From the NCBI GenBank assembly GCA_012861695.1, contig JAAOOA010000198.1:434001-498000 (forward strand): a stretch of 64,000 nt of DNA, read 5' to 3'. How positions within the stretch are numbered: the stretch's first letter is position 1; every line of letters begins with the position of its first letter. The position numbers were made by a program, and so were the translations under genes. This stretch comes from Trematomus loennbergii (lineage: Eukaryota > Chordata > Actinopteri > Perciformes > Nototheniidae). Below are positions 51,236 to 62,988 of this stretch, one piece after another. The notes under the pieces are model-generated. The model made no database searches. It was given only the letters and a program-made list of their open reading frames with translations, and was not told where the DNA came from.

Positions 51236-52203
51236 AGGGGCTGGGCCTCTCTCAAGATGTTGTCCGGACCATTCAGGGAGCCAGGGCCGCGTCTACCAGA
51301 GCGTCCTACACAGCCAAGTGGACAGCGTTCCAGCGTTGGTGTGTAGAGAAAAGCCTGGACCCCATTACGTGCCCCCTGCCTCACGTGCTGTCATTCCTCC
51401 AGCTGTTGTTGGACAGGAATTTGGCTTTCAACACAATCAAGGTGTATGCTGCTGCCATATCATCTTGTCATGTGGGTTTCGGGGTCGGGACGGTGTTTAG
51501 TCACCCCCTGATGAAACGTTTTCTGCGAGGAGTACGGAGACTCAGACCTGTGTCACGCGCACTAGCGCCTCAGTGGGATTTGGCTTTGGTGTTACGCGCA
51601 CTAAGCAAAGCCCCATTTGAACCTTTAGATCAGGTTCCCCTTAAGATGTTATCAGCCAAAGTAGTACTACTTTTGGCTCTAACATCAGCAAAGAGGGTGA
51701 GTGATTTGTCTGCTCTCTCTGTGGCTCCGTCATGCCTCCGGATCCAAGGAGATGGCAGTTCAGCTGTTTTACGCCCTAACCCAGCTTTTATGCCAAAGGT
51801 CATCACAAGCTCTTTTAGGTCAGGGTGATCACCCTGGATGGCTTCTTTCCCCCTCCTCACAGGTCGGAGGAAGAAGCCACGTCTCATCTCCTCTGTCCTG
51901 TGCGCGCGCTGTCCTGCTATGTAGCACGCACAGCTGCCTTGCGCCGTTCTCAGCGCCTGTTTGTGCACTACAGAGAGCGCTCGATCGGGCAGCCTCTGTC
52001 TGCACAGCGGCTGTCACACTGGCTGTGTGAGGCTGTGTCACAGGCATATGTCTCCTCTGGGATGGATCCTCCGGAGAACATTAATGCGCATTCCACCAGA
52101 GGAATTTCCTCCTCCACGGCTTTGCACGGAGGAATGTCAGTGGAAGACATTTGCATTGCTGCATCTGGTCTTCTCCCTGTTCATTTATTCAATTTTATTT
52201 GAG
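51205..52203 (+). pseudogene. DIRS tyrosine recombinase (integrase), two 1-bp breaks
   Basis: The gene overlaps the end of the RNase H frame. It contains ASYTAKWTAFQRWC (SAM-like N-terminal domain), LTSAKRVSDLSALSV with the first catalytic Arg, and AHSTRGISSSTA with the HxxR pair. One base is missing near 51825, between SSFRSG and VITLDGFF. Another is missing near 52166, so the conserved QFYLRDVSHSS with the nucleophilic Tyr (codon 52196-52198) is out of frame. The protein would insert circular DIRS DNA by recombination. Confidence 0.9.
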
Positions 52204-52696
52204 GGATGTCTCCCATTCCTCTTGACACACCCTGTGCTGAGTGTCCTGTCAGAGTGAGTGACGTCAGGGATCCAGCTGTGCGCCTCTCTCCTGCCTCGGC
52301 ACACGGAGAATGGCCTGTTTTCCCTCTTACGAGAGGGACGTCCCCCTTTTTTCCCCTGACACATTTCGTACGGAATGTCTTGTCAGAGTGAGTGATGTTG
52401 GGGACCCAGCTGTGCGCTCTTCTGCCTGTCTGCACGCAGAGAGCTGCTATTCCCCTCCTTTCTGTCACTGGGCAAAGTGTGACTTTCGTCTCTACTTTCT
52501 CACAGCGGACGGGTATGTATTATTCCCAGCCTTCGTCCTCTCATGGTAAATATTCATGTTATGATATATTCCAGGGACTGTGATGCGCCATTCGCATGGC
52601 GCAATAGGCATGGGTTATTATCTGAGCAGGTGTGTTTGTGCTTCTTGTACCGGGGCGACCCAGTGGGGCGCAGACTACATCTTGCTTCGCCCTTAA

Positions 52697-52797
52697 CCCA
52701 ATAGCGATAGCCTTAGAGGGCGAAGCCATATACGAAATAGAACTGAAGTTACCTACTGTAACTCCAGCTTCTATGAGTATTGGCGTAGCCCTCTAAG
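52697..52797 (+). repeat. DIRS internal complementary region
   Basis: 52697-52740 is the reverse complement of the element's left tip (49517-49560). 52741-52797 is the reverse complement of its right tip (52984-53040). The two are joined head to tail, as expected for the template of a circular DNA junction in the DIRS replication model. Confidence 0.95.
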
Positions 52798-52847
52798 TTC
52801 TGGGCCCCACTGGCTCCACGAATAGCTGAAGAAAAGGTTTTTGTGTG

Positions 52848-53003
52848 GGAGCAGATTGTCGGGTCCCTTCCTATTTATACCGGAAGGGAGCCCGAGGGTG
52901 GGGCCCACCTTGCGGGCGGGCGTGGACTACAAGTGTTTTCAGTGCTGCGCGGGTGCGCAGGGGGATTACCCAATAGCGATAGCCTTAGAGGGCTACGCCA
53001 ATA
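52848..53003 (-). repeat. DIRS right inverted terminal repeat
   Basis: Inverted copy of the left ITR including the TATAAATAGG motif (minus strand). It is followed by the longer right tip up to 53040, which ends AGTAGGTAACTTCAGTT. Confidence 0.93.
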
Positions 53004-53504
53004 CTCATAGAAGCTGGAGTTACAGTAGGTAACTTCAGTTGTTATGCCTGCTGTGACGTTAAGTTACTCCGTACTCCGCTTGTAATTATGCCGTTACAAG
53101 CTTCAAAGTTGTATTTATCATCTGAATTTGCCGAAACAAGTTTAATATTCTGAAAGCCAAGACTTTGTTTATTTGAAATCAGATGAAAACAAACTGTAAC
53201 GGACCCTGCCGTGTTATCTATGATTACTATACGCTTACATTCATAATTTCAGCCGGAGGGAGGGGGGCGGCGCTGAGGAAGAGCAGAGTGGCGAGTGAGA
53301 GGTGCCTGTCATCTTCCCTTTCTTACAAGCTTCAAAAATGTATTTATCGTGTGATTTTGGAAATAAAAGTTTCATATTCTGAAAGCCAAGACTTTGTTTA
53401 TTTAAAATCAAACAAAACACCCGAACCCCGAAAAACAAATCCACGTTTATTTTTAAATGAGCCGTTGCGACTTCCGACTGATTTCGATAGAGCGGGTCAC
53501 ATAT

Positions 53505-53970
53505 ACAGATTTAATATAATGAAATAAATCGGCTCCATTGTCACAGACCCCCTTTCCAGCACCAGTTAGTTTTAGCCCGATATCCCTAAGGGTCAGTCCT
53601 GTCAGATCCAGACTTTAAGCTAAGGGTATGGAGCAGAGAAGTTGCTTTTAGATCTCAGTGTGTGTTCACTAGTTCACTATGTGGAGTAAAGAGTGGTTCA
53701 GTGAAGACATCTTTTTGGAGGCTGACCCGAAAGATAGGTTCACAGGAGCTCCATCAACAAAAAATGATATCATGATCACATGACTTCACGTCACCACCGC
53801 TAAGATAAAGGTTGCAAATGTTGGCCGTTGTTACGTTCCCTCCTGGACTAGGGGTACAAAGGGGAGTAACAAAATATAAAATAACCGGGAGAGAGAAAGA
53901 AAAGAGGAAACTGATTGCTGAAGCCACAATATGGTCTTTTAATTGACAAAAGAAAACCACGTGACTGCTT
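53505..53970. other. No gene recognised
   Basis: Short sequence between element A and a GA array. GTTACGTTCCCTCCTGGACT near 53829 looks like an LTR edge but has no partner. Confidence 0.35.
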
Positions 53971-53975
53971 CAGAA

Positions 53976-54076
<101 letters not shown>

Positions 54077-54084
54077 TATATTTA

Positions 54085-55174
54085 TCTATATTTTTTATAT
54101 AATTGAACAGAAGATAACACAGAATGTATACAAATAACACAAAACATCAGAGAAGAAGAAAAAGAACCAATTAGAACACATCGATCATCGCTTCACAAAC
54201 ACTCAACACACTTGTAGCAAACATTCAGCACCTTGGCAGTGCATTTGCCACAAACAGCATCCCCACTTGACACATTTGCAGGACGTCTTATTCTGCTTGC
54301 AGTGCGTCTTCACCATGCAGGAAATTCTCCCTTTAACATGTCATTAAATGCTCTGTTTTCGCTGTCTACCTTCCTCTTTTTTGAGCACGCCATTTGAAAT
54401 GACTCCGACTGTTTCTCTCTTCTTGTCTCGTCTCTGTGTGTGTGTTTGAATCTATCGTGCTGAGTCCCAGTCTTCTCTGGTGTCACACTGCAACCTGCCT
54501 GTGAGACAGAGTCCAACCACACACTCTGTCTGTCCAACACATGTCCTGCAATACACATGCTGCAGCTGCCCAGCTGCTCACTGTTTGTAAAAGTAAATAA
54601 ATAGTATTTTCATTTCAATAATGTACTTTCTTTACCCTGCTTCATAAACAATACTGACATCCCTGTGCTCCTCCGAGTCTGGGGGTCCGGCGATGTGAGG
54701 ACAGCGCGAAGAGAGAGAGCTGCGGTCCGCGGGGCTCGGCCTCGCCTCCTGTCCTCACAACTTATTATTCCCGGGACCGGACAATTGTTATTTGTTCTTA
54801 CTCGGAACCGAGTTTTGCTTCCCAACCCTGCCACTGTGCTACACGTCCCGCCCGCCCCGTGACAGTACATAAAGCGGCGAGATGCATTTCCTTAGGAATC
54901 GACAAGCAGAACCAAAACTAACATTTATGGGCTAAAAACGTCACTGGTCTGTCGGACACGTCAATGGAAAGATGTATTTGTCCGATATTATAAATAACAC
55001 GTCCCGGACGATCGGACGTGTGCTTTTTCGCACACTGCATGTTGCCGCTCGCATAAAGTTAGCTGAAATTAACCAGCTAGATTTCACTGTTTCTCGTTTT
55101 ATTTGTTTCTCCCCCCCCCTGAAGCTCTCTGGCGCCCACCAAGGGAGGCGCGCCTCACACTTTGAAAACCGCTG
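54085..55174 (-). mobile_element. hAT-like repeat (CAGCGGTTTTCAAAG end), copy 2
   Basis: Inverted, nearly identical copy of 33684-34775, ending at 55174 with CTTTGAAAACCGCTG. The same two short open stretches are present with few substitutions and one small frame difference (KHTHRDETRR versus KHTQRRDKKR). High similarity suggests recent activity of the family. Confidence 0.78.
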
Positions 55175-55384
55175 CTCTAGATGACAGGAAAGGAGCTTAG
55201 AAACTTCCTTAATAACCTCCTTTAGCTTAGGGAACACGGGACCTTCCTTTACAAAAGGAAAAGGAGAAAATGCTGTCCCACAATACCTTGCGGCCGCAAC
55301 ATTTACCATTACGGACACTAAATGGACTCTAAATAACCCCAATGAACAATCACAATCCACCACACCTTGAACTTTATGTATATA

Positions 55385-55550
55385 TGTCATGATGTATGTC
55401 TTTGCCCTGTGCTGTGTGTTGTACTTTTTATTGTCTGTTTATTGTATGTTGAATTGTATGGAACAAACTGTAATAATCTGCACTGAACACGAATTCCACC
55501 AGCCTGGCTGTGTGGTCATTAAAGATTCTAATCTAATCTAATCTAATTAC
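55385..55550 (+). mobile_element. LINE 3' end with (TCTAA)n tail
   Basis: A TGTATGGAACAAACTGTAAT, CCTGGCTGTGTGGTC and ATTAAAGATTCTAATC series ends in TCTAA pentamers, typical of the 3' terminus of a fish non-LTR element. The body is missing. Confidence 0.6.
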
Positions 55551-55554
55551 ACAA

Positions 55555-57345
55555 CATTCGGCCGTTCACGGAAACAACCGATTATGACCGAGAAATGTTA
55601 TCAGGAAAAGTGACGGTGCTTATTCAGCATTTTACAATTTATGCCATAACTTGCCAAAGTACTTTGTTTTGCACTTTCAACACTATAATAATCAAAAGTT
55701 ACTTTTTTACTGAAATTATCAAATAAAATCAAGTCACCACACACACACAGGATTAGAACAAAAGGCTTGGATTTGAAGGAGAACATAATGCGACATGCGG
55801 CAGGTTGGAGGCTTTCACAGCCACGCGGCTAATCTTCCTGCTGCGATAACATTATTCTCTCCACTTCCTCCTCAGCACCCGCCCTACGCGGCTCACAGGT
55901 TATTGTGCATCAAGGTTAACACACACAATAGACAGGACTGCTGACAGGTTCAGAGACGGGAGATGGTCAGAGGGAACAATAGAGGACAGAGTCTAGACTG
56001 GGTGGGGGGGGGGTATGGGAAACTCTGGTTTTGGTGTTAATCCTGGTTTATATTTTAGAGTGGTGTGAACCTTGACTTCCATGGCAGGATCATGTATTTA
56101 ACAAGGAATGTCCAACACAACAGATGGACATTAATCTGATAATCTGTAGACAATGTCTGTTGAGCCCCGGCAATATGTTTCTATATGGTGATGTGTAATG
56201 CTGTACATCAAACATAGTAAAATAACAGAAGGAAACACAAACAAGTCTTTTATGTTCATATTCCACACAAAACTGTCATTAGTGTGTGAAACACATTTTT
56301 AAAGAAATACAGAATATTGAAAAATCATCCAGGGCTGTCATGATTTTGTTTCTAAAATGAAAATTGCTTTCACTCAAAAGCAGCGACTCTGAGCAGCGTG
56401 ACTTACTGCGGTACAGCTGTTTACTGTATCAATGTTACTTTTTGAAATAAATAGTACGTGTAAGTGATGAGTCCACTAACAAACAATATAATCATCTATT
56501 TGAAAATCAACTATTCATTTAAATAAAAAAATCTAATCCTCCTCTGCTCCCTCAGATTCAATTTACCCCTGTCAGTCATTTTGGATACAATAATTCATCA
56601 AGGCACTTTAATAACAGCTGATCCAAGAAGTGAAAATAGTTTCAGCTCTATATGTATAAGATCATAGTAAAGACAAAAATACCTTGTCCGCTCTAAGGTA
56701 AAAAACATTTATGTGCATCAGATACTTTTTAACCTTATGATCTCAGATTTATTTATACAGAAATTATACTTGTATGGTTTAATCTCGCATGACTCTACAT
56801 CGGCTGGATATGAACAGCACATAAATGTTTATGACTGCCTTTTAAAAACAGATAAAACAAACTGTAAAATCTATTCTCCATGTAGAACGCTGGTAAATGT
56901 GAGTTTAACCTCCATTACACCCTGTCACTTCCTGTTGATCCTCATTCTGAAGTGAGCTCTGCAGCACTGATCCATCCTGCAGCCTCACTCTACCTATGAT
57001 GCGAGAAAGCATCAACGTAGACATGAATAACTCAATATCCTGCCCATAATTGTCCAATAATTGGCAGAACAATCTCCTTCCTGAAGTGACGGGTATGTTT
57101 CACTCTATAAGAAAAACACATTCCCGCAGGTGACCTTCAGAGTGACTGCATTATTTTTCTCTGTCGTGAATGAAATGTTCCGACACATCAAAGTGGGTAT
57201 TTTTGCTCCAAGAAAGTTCTCTCTGTACTCTCCCTGGTCAGGGTCTGATCAGAGGGTCTTACCTGGTCACATGACCCTACTGTGATTTGACCTCCAGGAT
57301 TTACAGAGTAGTAACGGCGGAGGGACTCCAGGATATATATTAGGG
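55555..57345. other. No gene recognised
   Basis: AT-rich, mostly unique-looking sequence. No exon with splice signals, RNA gene or element ends was found. A G run lies at 56003-56012. Confidence 0.4.
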
Positions 57346-57347
57346 CT

Positions 57348-57450
57348 GCACGATTTGGTGAAAAAGTAATATTGCGATTATTGTGGACAATATTGCGATT
57401 ATTGTGGACAATATTGCGATTTGCGATTACGATTGCGATTTAATCAACAA
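57348..57450 (+). mobile_element. hAT terminus (TAGGGCTGCACGATTT)
   Basis: TAGGGCTGCACGATTTGG followed by three repeats of an ATTGCGATTATTGTGGACA unit and GATTACGATTGCGATT is the usual subterminal pattern of this fish hAT family; the element at 8261 has a related end. The other end is missing. Confidence 0.65.
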
Positions 57451-57494
57451 AGTGTAACATGTACTTGCTTGGTCAGGGAAAGAGCAAAGGGTTA

Positions 57495-57950
57495 GGGTTC
57501 AAAAGCCCTGGATAAACGGCGAGGTGCGCGGCAAGCTAAAAGCGCGCACTATCGCTCACAGAGCTGGAGATTTGGAGGAGTACAGGAAATCTAGATATGA
57601 TCTCCGGAGAGCAATTAGCAATGCAAAGAGACAGTACAAAGAGAAGGTGGAATCTGACTTCACAGGCTGTAACACCCGGAACATGTGGGCGGGACTAAGA
57701 ACAATGACAGACTACAAAGGAGCAGCGGGGGGTGCTGTGGGAGTGTCTGCGTGCGCATCTCTCCCAGATGAGCTGAACAGTTTTTTTGCACGCTTTGAGA
57801 GCAGCCGGGCTGTGGAGGCACAGAGGGACCAGGAGCCCTGCCCTTTGGTTTTAAACAGGGCAGATGTGTGTAAATCCTTTAAAAGGGTTAACCCACACAA
57901 GGCTCCTGGACCTGATGGCACCAGATTAACGGGAAGAATCTCAGCTAACT
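57495..57950 (+). pseudogene. LINE ORF2 linker fragment (Rex1/L2-like)
   Basis: The reading KPWINGEVRGKLKARTIAHR, AGDLEEYRKSRYDLRRAISN, AKRQYKEKVESDF, MWAGLRTMTDYKG and VNPHKAPGPDGT matches the endonuclease-RT linker and the first RT motif of fish Rex1/L2-type LINEs. It stops soon after the APGPDG motif where repeat B begins, so both ends are truncated. Confidence 0.82.
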
Positions 57951-57954
57951 GAAG

Positions 57955-59004
57955 ATATGAACCATTTTTACCAAAACAAACACAAGTCTCATAAGAAGCG
58001 TCTAAATGACCCCTGAGCGAAAAAATTCGAACGCACTGCGGCACACAATTCAAGATAAAAATACCCTTATTACTTATCGTAGCTGCACATACAATATAGC
58101 CGATTAAAGCTGAGACTCCACTGATTATTTAGGTATAGTATCATCACTGAGCGATCCGAACTTGCGACAGGGGAAGCAAACACAGACATCACAACACGTA
58201 CCTTTACGGAGCTTTTACGGCAGATCGTCTCACCGTAGCTGTCAATTAGGTCAAAAGACGTGTTCAATGGCATTAAAACGAAAAAGAAAAATGCTAGAAC
58301 TGTTGATCCATAGGTTGATAATGTACCTGTGCCTTTGAAGAAATTATTTATAATCCATAATTCCATTTTTTATGTAAAAATCGGAGCGGAAAAGTTAGCT
58401 GCTAATGGTAGCCACCAGAGTGTATGCAGCTTCCGTTTTTGGTAACGCGTCACTCTCACTCCTTATTTGTTAACGTTTTGGTGTGTATATAACTTTCCCT
58501 CGATTCCATTGGCTCTAGCGGTTATAAAGAGATTTCATTCATCAAAATCGAGCAAGGGGGGCCAGAGATAGGTCAAATCCACCCAAATGACCCCAGAAGT
58601 GGGGGTTTTTGGCTAAATCTCTCTAAAAAAAGTCAAATTTCACTTGTTTTGCATCAATCTTGATACAGGGTACTTTTTATATGTTGTACTTTGGATTCCT
58701 GCAGCTTTTATTCTACTAACCCATCATCCAATGGTAGTTTTCACTATAAGTAAAAAAGAATTTTTGGACGGACACTATAATTTACAGTTTTTTACTATGT
58801 AAAATCTGAATTTTCTTTAAAATAAAAAACATCTATATTGATTCTGACTTTTCTACATCCAACTCACAGGTTTATCATTACTTTGAGAATAAAGATTATT
58901 AATTTAACCCTTTTAGAAGGGAAGATATGGTAATTTGTTCTGGGAATGTCATTTTCGAGCTGAGACCTGAAAAACAGGCTCGGGGCTTAAGAGGTTAAAC
59001 AGTC
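57955..59004 (-). repeat. Dispersed repeat B, longest copy B5
   Basis: On the minus strand it runs from TTAACCTCTTAAGCCCCGAG (58996) through the markers of B1 to a region not seen in the other copies (58270-57955). It supplies the uninterrupted sequence used to interpret B4. The Harbinger lies directly beside its end. Confidence 0.8.
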
Positions 59005-59310
59005 TGAGGCCCCGCTCACACGAGGCCGTTTGCGTTTTATGCACAGTATTCGTATTCAAAAAAGTCTTCCGTTCACATGCATTTGTTTCATTTAACGTGT
59101 CTGTTCAAACGAGGCCGCTGGAAACTCTGTAGTACATATGCTGGGACTGTAAGTGGCGCTGTACTTCCACACGAGACCGCTCGAAAGCTGTAGTACATAT
59201 GGCGGGACTGTAAGTGGCGCTGTAACTTCCGCCACAAAATACACCAAAAGCAGCGAGTATAAGATCCCCCCCGGATGTGTGTGAGGCACAAACAAAACAA
59301 ACAAACGAAG

Positions 59311-60456
59311 ATGGCTGTTATTCGCGCAAGAAAGGAGCTATTTTCGTGGTCCGACGACGAGGTGGAACTTCTTTTAAGTGTAACACTTGCGTATAAGACG
59401 ACAAAAATACAGGATAATGTAGACTGGGAGTCCTGCAAGCTTAAATATACGGAGATAGCCGACTTATTTCAGGCGCAATATCCGAGGACCCCGACTGAAA
59501 AAGATTTCCCTCACGAGATCAACACAATTTCACAGGGCCAGCTTACAGCGAAACTAAAACAGGTACGCATTAAGTACAGGCAGGCGGTGGACCTCGGCCG
59601 TCGAAGTGGCCAAGGACGTGTTGTTTACATGTTCTTCGAGCTGTGTGAGCAGATCTGGGGTGGATCGGCTGCTACGCACCCCAATAGCGCTGGCGTCGAG
59701 ACGGGGGACTTGTTCGACATGGAAGAGTCGTCGCCCGGACCAAGTTCATCCCCGAGTTTGGAGCATTCCACGGATTTGCCAGAGTCGAGTGCATCCAACG
59801 GAACTCTGCCAACTGCTGCGGTTGTGAGTCATCGCAGGGATCTGCTCCAGGTATGTTCATGATTTCAATCTTAAAGGGCTTGCTATATACTATGATGCAG
59901 TACCTTCCACTGAAAAACTGAACCGGTTTAAGCTTGGTAAAATTAGAAAGTATTTAGAGCATTTTTATTTGTAAAATGTATTGAGAGCTATTTCACAACA
60001 TGCCTTTTGTGTTCTGTTATCTGGTGGCTATGGTCCTATTGTGTATTAATTCAAACTTTCTCTGGTTTATTATAGGCACGGCTGGACGGCCACAGAAGTG
60101 ACCGCATGAAGAGGAAGCTTCCAGCTGAACATGCGGTGCAGGAAGAGCTGCGATTAAAAAGCCGGATGTTGGACTTAATGGAGGAAGCAACCAGCCGCAG
60201 CGCAGCCAGCATGGATCGTATGAACAACACCATGGACAACATTAATGTGACTGTACAGAATGGCCTTTCCCTGATGAGCCAGTTCATGCAAGTTCATACT
60301 AACAACAGTGGATATGGACACTTCCAGGTGCCCTCATACCCACCCCGAAGGCCACACACGGCCACACCAAGATTAAACCCCTCTGTACCACACACCCCAC
60401 AGCAACAATCTCCTCCATATTCATTCAGGCGGTCACTGTATGAGGAGGAGCAGTAA
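59311..60456 (+). CDS. Harbinger Myb/SANT-like DNA-binding protein, two exons
   Basis: Exon 1 (59311-59850) and exon 2 (60076-60456) join in phase 0 across an intron with CAG/GTATGT donor and TTATAG acceptor, giving about 306 residues. Residues 10-110 hold a trihelix/Myb-like domain (FSWSDDEVELLLSVTLAYK, DWESCKLKYTEIADLFQAQY, LKQVRIKYRQAVD). Ser/Pro-rich and coiled-coil-like parts follow (EELRLKSRMLDLMEEATSRS). In Harbinger systems this partner carries the transposase into the nucleus and to the TIRs. I chose the ATG at 59311 (GAAGATGG context); an in-frame ATG at 59275 would add 12 residues. Confidence 0.87.
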
Positions 60457-60479
60457 AGCAGTGAGCTTCTTTTTTTTCA

Positions 60480-60800
60480 CAGCACTTTTTGGTCAAAGGA
60501 AGTCTGTAAACATTTTTATTTTTAACTCCACCAGACTTTGTACAAATGGAGAATCACTTTTTTTTTAAGCCTTTTTTTTTAGCTAGCAAAGGTATTTTTT
60601 TCCCTTTTACTGTGTACACATTTATAAATAATGTTATTAATAAAAAACCTTATTAAAATAAAAGAACAGTCTTGTCTTTCATGTAAGGGTCAATGTACTC
60701 CGCAAGCACTCTCCTCACTCTCTTTCCTTCTCCCTCATTACAGTCAGTGAGATATCTATATCAGTGTGTGGGAGGCTGTAAGTCCTTTTCACCTTGTAAA
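60480..60800 (+). repeat. Duplicated stretch matching the transposase 3' end (partner 61395-61850)
   Basis: AAGGGTCAATGTACTCCGCA, AGCACTCTCCTCACTCTCTT and TCATTACAGTCAGTGAGATA repeat the end of the transposase gene (61735-61800) with about one change in eight bases. Similarity extends leftward over the TTTATTTTTA and TGGAGAATCAC segments. The copy at 60671-60795 is in the same orientation, roughly 1 kb away. Confidence 0.8.
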
Positions 60801-60934
60801 CCTAATTTGGACTAAATACACCACATTTATGAAAAGTAACCCCCCCTAGTGTCAAATATCTGAACTGTGATATGTCACATTGGGCCTTAATGGTAAAGCC
60901 CAAACTATTGTTAGGCATATATTATAGTCTCAGA

Positions 60935-61015
60935 TATATAAAAAACATGTCTATGAAGTGTTTTGCTCAAAATACCAAAAAAATTACCCATTATAGCCTC
61001 ATTCCCTTCTATTTC
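60935..61015 (+). repeat. Dispersed repeat C, fragment 3
   Basis: AAAAACATGTCTATGAAGTG and TTTTGCTCAAAATACCAAA match repeat C at 12990 and 46390. It lies in the inter-gene region of the Harbinger, between its two duplicated stretches. Confidence 0.7.
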
Positions 61016-61731
61016 ATCTCTGGAATCAATATGATCAGTATTATGCATTTCACAAAGAAAGTTTGCATTATGATTTTTATGAATTGTATAAATTCAACTT
61101 TGATTCAACATTTGCTTATATTACTTTTACTGAAAATCCTCAAATATTGGTTAAAATACTATTTAGAGAAGGGAAGGTAACACAATCTTAACAGGTTATA
61201 TATAATAGTTTTTTACTACAGTGTATGTACTATGTTTCGCTAGTGGCCAATACAGTCTGAAAATACCATATCAAAATGTACGGTTCTTTTACTATATGTG
61301 TAAATAAATACGGTACAAAATATATATGGACAACCTGACTCGGTAGAATGGGCCATATAACTTCATTCATGAGGATGATGACATTTGTTGCACATTAAGT
61401 TCAAAGAAAGTCTGGAAGTGGTTGCAGCCAATTTTATTTTTAGTTTCACACTTTTGACATTGGAGAATCACATAGTTATTTGCTTAGTTTCACACATGTG
61501 ACATGCATTAAAAAGTACTAAAAACAGTTAGGATATAATACAAAAAATCCTGTAACAGTCCTCAGATTTAGCAGCCAGGTACATATACCTAGCCAGGTAT
61601 ATGAATATTGTACAGCAGCCTGTCGCTGAAGGAGCTGCACAGTGAGGACAGGGAATGTAACAAAGAATGTTTATCACATCTTAATAAACACCTTTAAAAA
61701 AAATGTACAGTCTGTCTTTGATGTAGTTGAC

Positions 61732-62988
61732 CTAAGGGTCAATGTACGCCGTAAGCACTCTCCTCACTCTCTTTCCCTCCCCCTCATTACAGTCAGTGAG
61801 ATAGCCATTGCACTGTGTGGGAGGCTGTAAGTCCATTTCAGCTTGCATTGTTCCCAACACAGACTGATCATCCACAGCGTCCTTACTGGCCTCACAAACA
61901 TTGTGGAGGACAAAGCAGGAATAAATCACATGGGGCAGGTCATTCATGTTTATGTCCATAGGCCTTCTAAGAGCAGCAAATCTGGCCTTGAGACGACCAA
62001 AAGCACACTCAATGACCATACGTGCCCTACACAGAGATAGCCCAAAGTACTGTTCCTGAGCTGTGGAGCCACCGGATGCATATTCCTTCATCAGGTACGG
62101 CAGCAGCGGGTAGGCAGGATCACCAAGAAGATAAACTGGTATGGCCTCCTCTTCGTCCACAATCTGTTTTTTCAGAGCAGGGATCTTTCCAGTTTTTAAG
62201 TACATGTTTAGCTTGGAATTAGCAAAGACCCGTGCATCATGCACACTCCCAGGCCACTTTACCACGACATCCATGAATCGGTACCTGTAATCACAGACAG
62301 CCTGTACATTAAAGGAATATTTTCCTTTCCTGTTGATGTAACTAGTGGAGTCGTTAGATGGCTGCTTGATTTCGATGTGGGTTCCGTCCACTGCTCCTAA
62401 ACATTGTGGCATGCCATGTGTACAATGGAACCCCTCAACCAGATCCGCGGTCTCGGGCTCAGTAAAAGGCAGCTTGATGTATTTTGGACCCAGGTGGATG
62501 GTGATCGCTCTGCATGTCTCCCTAATAATGAGGGACAAAGACGGGCGGGAAACTCCGAAGGCGTTAGCAGTCTTCCGTAGCCTTCCCTCGTCGCTCAGGT
62601 AATAAAGAACCGCAGCAACCCTTTTCAGTGGATCAATTGGCGCCCTCATGTTTGTAGTTTTCTTCTCGATATATGGGCGCAGTTCTTCAGTCAGGGCAAC
62701 GACAGAGGCTTTGGACATGCGGAAGTTCTCCCTCCATTCATCGTCCACGACAACGCCATTGACAAAATTGTCCCACCAACTGCTAGTTCTGCCCGGTCTT
62801 ACCCAAAACTTTCTCCTGGTCGCCCTTCTGGTTGTTCTCCGCGGTGGATTTAGCCACATGTCGTGTATGTGGTTCTTCATGTCCACTAGTTGCTTGTGGT
62901 TGTCGTAGAAGCACCGTAGTTGTAGCACTAACATATTAATCATGGTCAGTAGCGTCTGGAGCACAACAGCAACCCTGTGATCCGCCAT
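61732..62988 (-). CDS. Harbinger DDE transposase, intact 418 codons
   Basis: The single open frame encodes a full-length DDE_Tnp_4-type nuclease. It has a helix-turn-helix-like region ([19 protein letters not shown], residues 137-155), the first catalytic Asp in [14 protein letters not shown] (D201), SVHDARVF, the second Asp in [14 protein letters not shown] (D290) and the Glu in [15 protein letters not shown] (E327). The Asp-Glu spacing of 36 fits the family. The N-terminus has a basic patch ([12 protein letters not shown]) that could be a nuclear signal. It would cut and insert the element at three-base targets together with the Myb-like partner. The start at 62988 is supported by homology of the relic at 26604-26891. 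Confidence 0.92.
   Translation of the reverse strand: MADHRVAVVLQTLLTMINMLVLQLRCFYDNHKQLVDMKNHIHDMWLNPPRRTTRRATRRKFWVRPGRTSSWWDNFVNGVVVDDEWRENFRMSKASVVALTEELRPYIEKKTTNMRAPIDPLKRVAAVLYYLSDEGRLRKTANAFGVSRPSLSLIIRETCRAITIHLGPKYIKLPFTEPETADLVEGFHCTHGMPQCLGAVDGTHIEIKQPSNDSTSYINRKGKYSFNVQAVCDYRYRFMDVVVKWPGSVHDARVFANSKLNMYLKTGKIPALKKQIVDEEEAIPVYLLGDPAYPLLPYLMKEYASGGSTAQEQYFGLSLCRARMVIECAFGRLKARFAALRRPMDINMNDLPHVIYSCFVLHNVCEASKDAVDDQSVLGTMQAEMDLQPPTQCNGYLTDCNEGEGKRVRRVLTAYIDP

Larger units (their letters stand above)
49517..53040 (+). mobile_element. DIRS-type tyrosine-recombinase retrotransposon, internally deleted (3524 bp)
   Basis: It shows the diagnostic DIRS architecture: inverted terminal repeats (49536-49685 and 52848-53003), an internal complementary region (52697-52797), and gag, RNase H and tyrosine recombinase genes. 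There is no target duplication: the flanks GGCTGTT and GTTATG are contiguous in element A copy 1. The reverse transcriptase region is missing, which explains the short length. Both ITRs carry a TATAAATAGG promoter-type sequence. Single-base deletions break the recombinase. Confidence 0.93.
49122..53500. mobile_element. Element A copy 2, carrying a DIRS insertion
   Basis: The termini GTGACCTGCGCTATCGAAAT and ATTTCGATAGAGCGGGTCAC match copy 1; ATAT flanks both sides (49118-49121, 53501-53504). Without the 3524-bp DIRS element the copy is 855 bp and aligns with copy 1 along its length. Confidence 0.85.
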
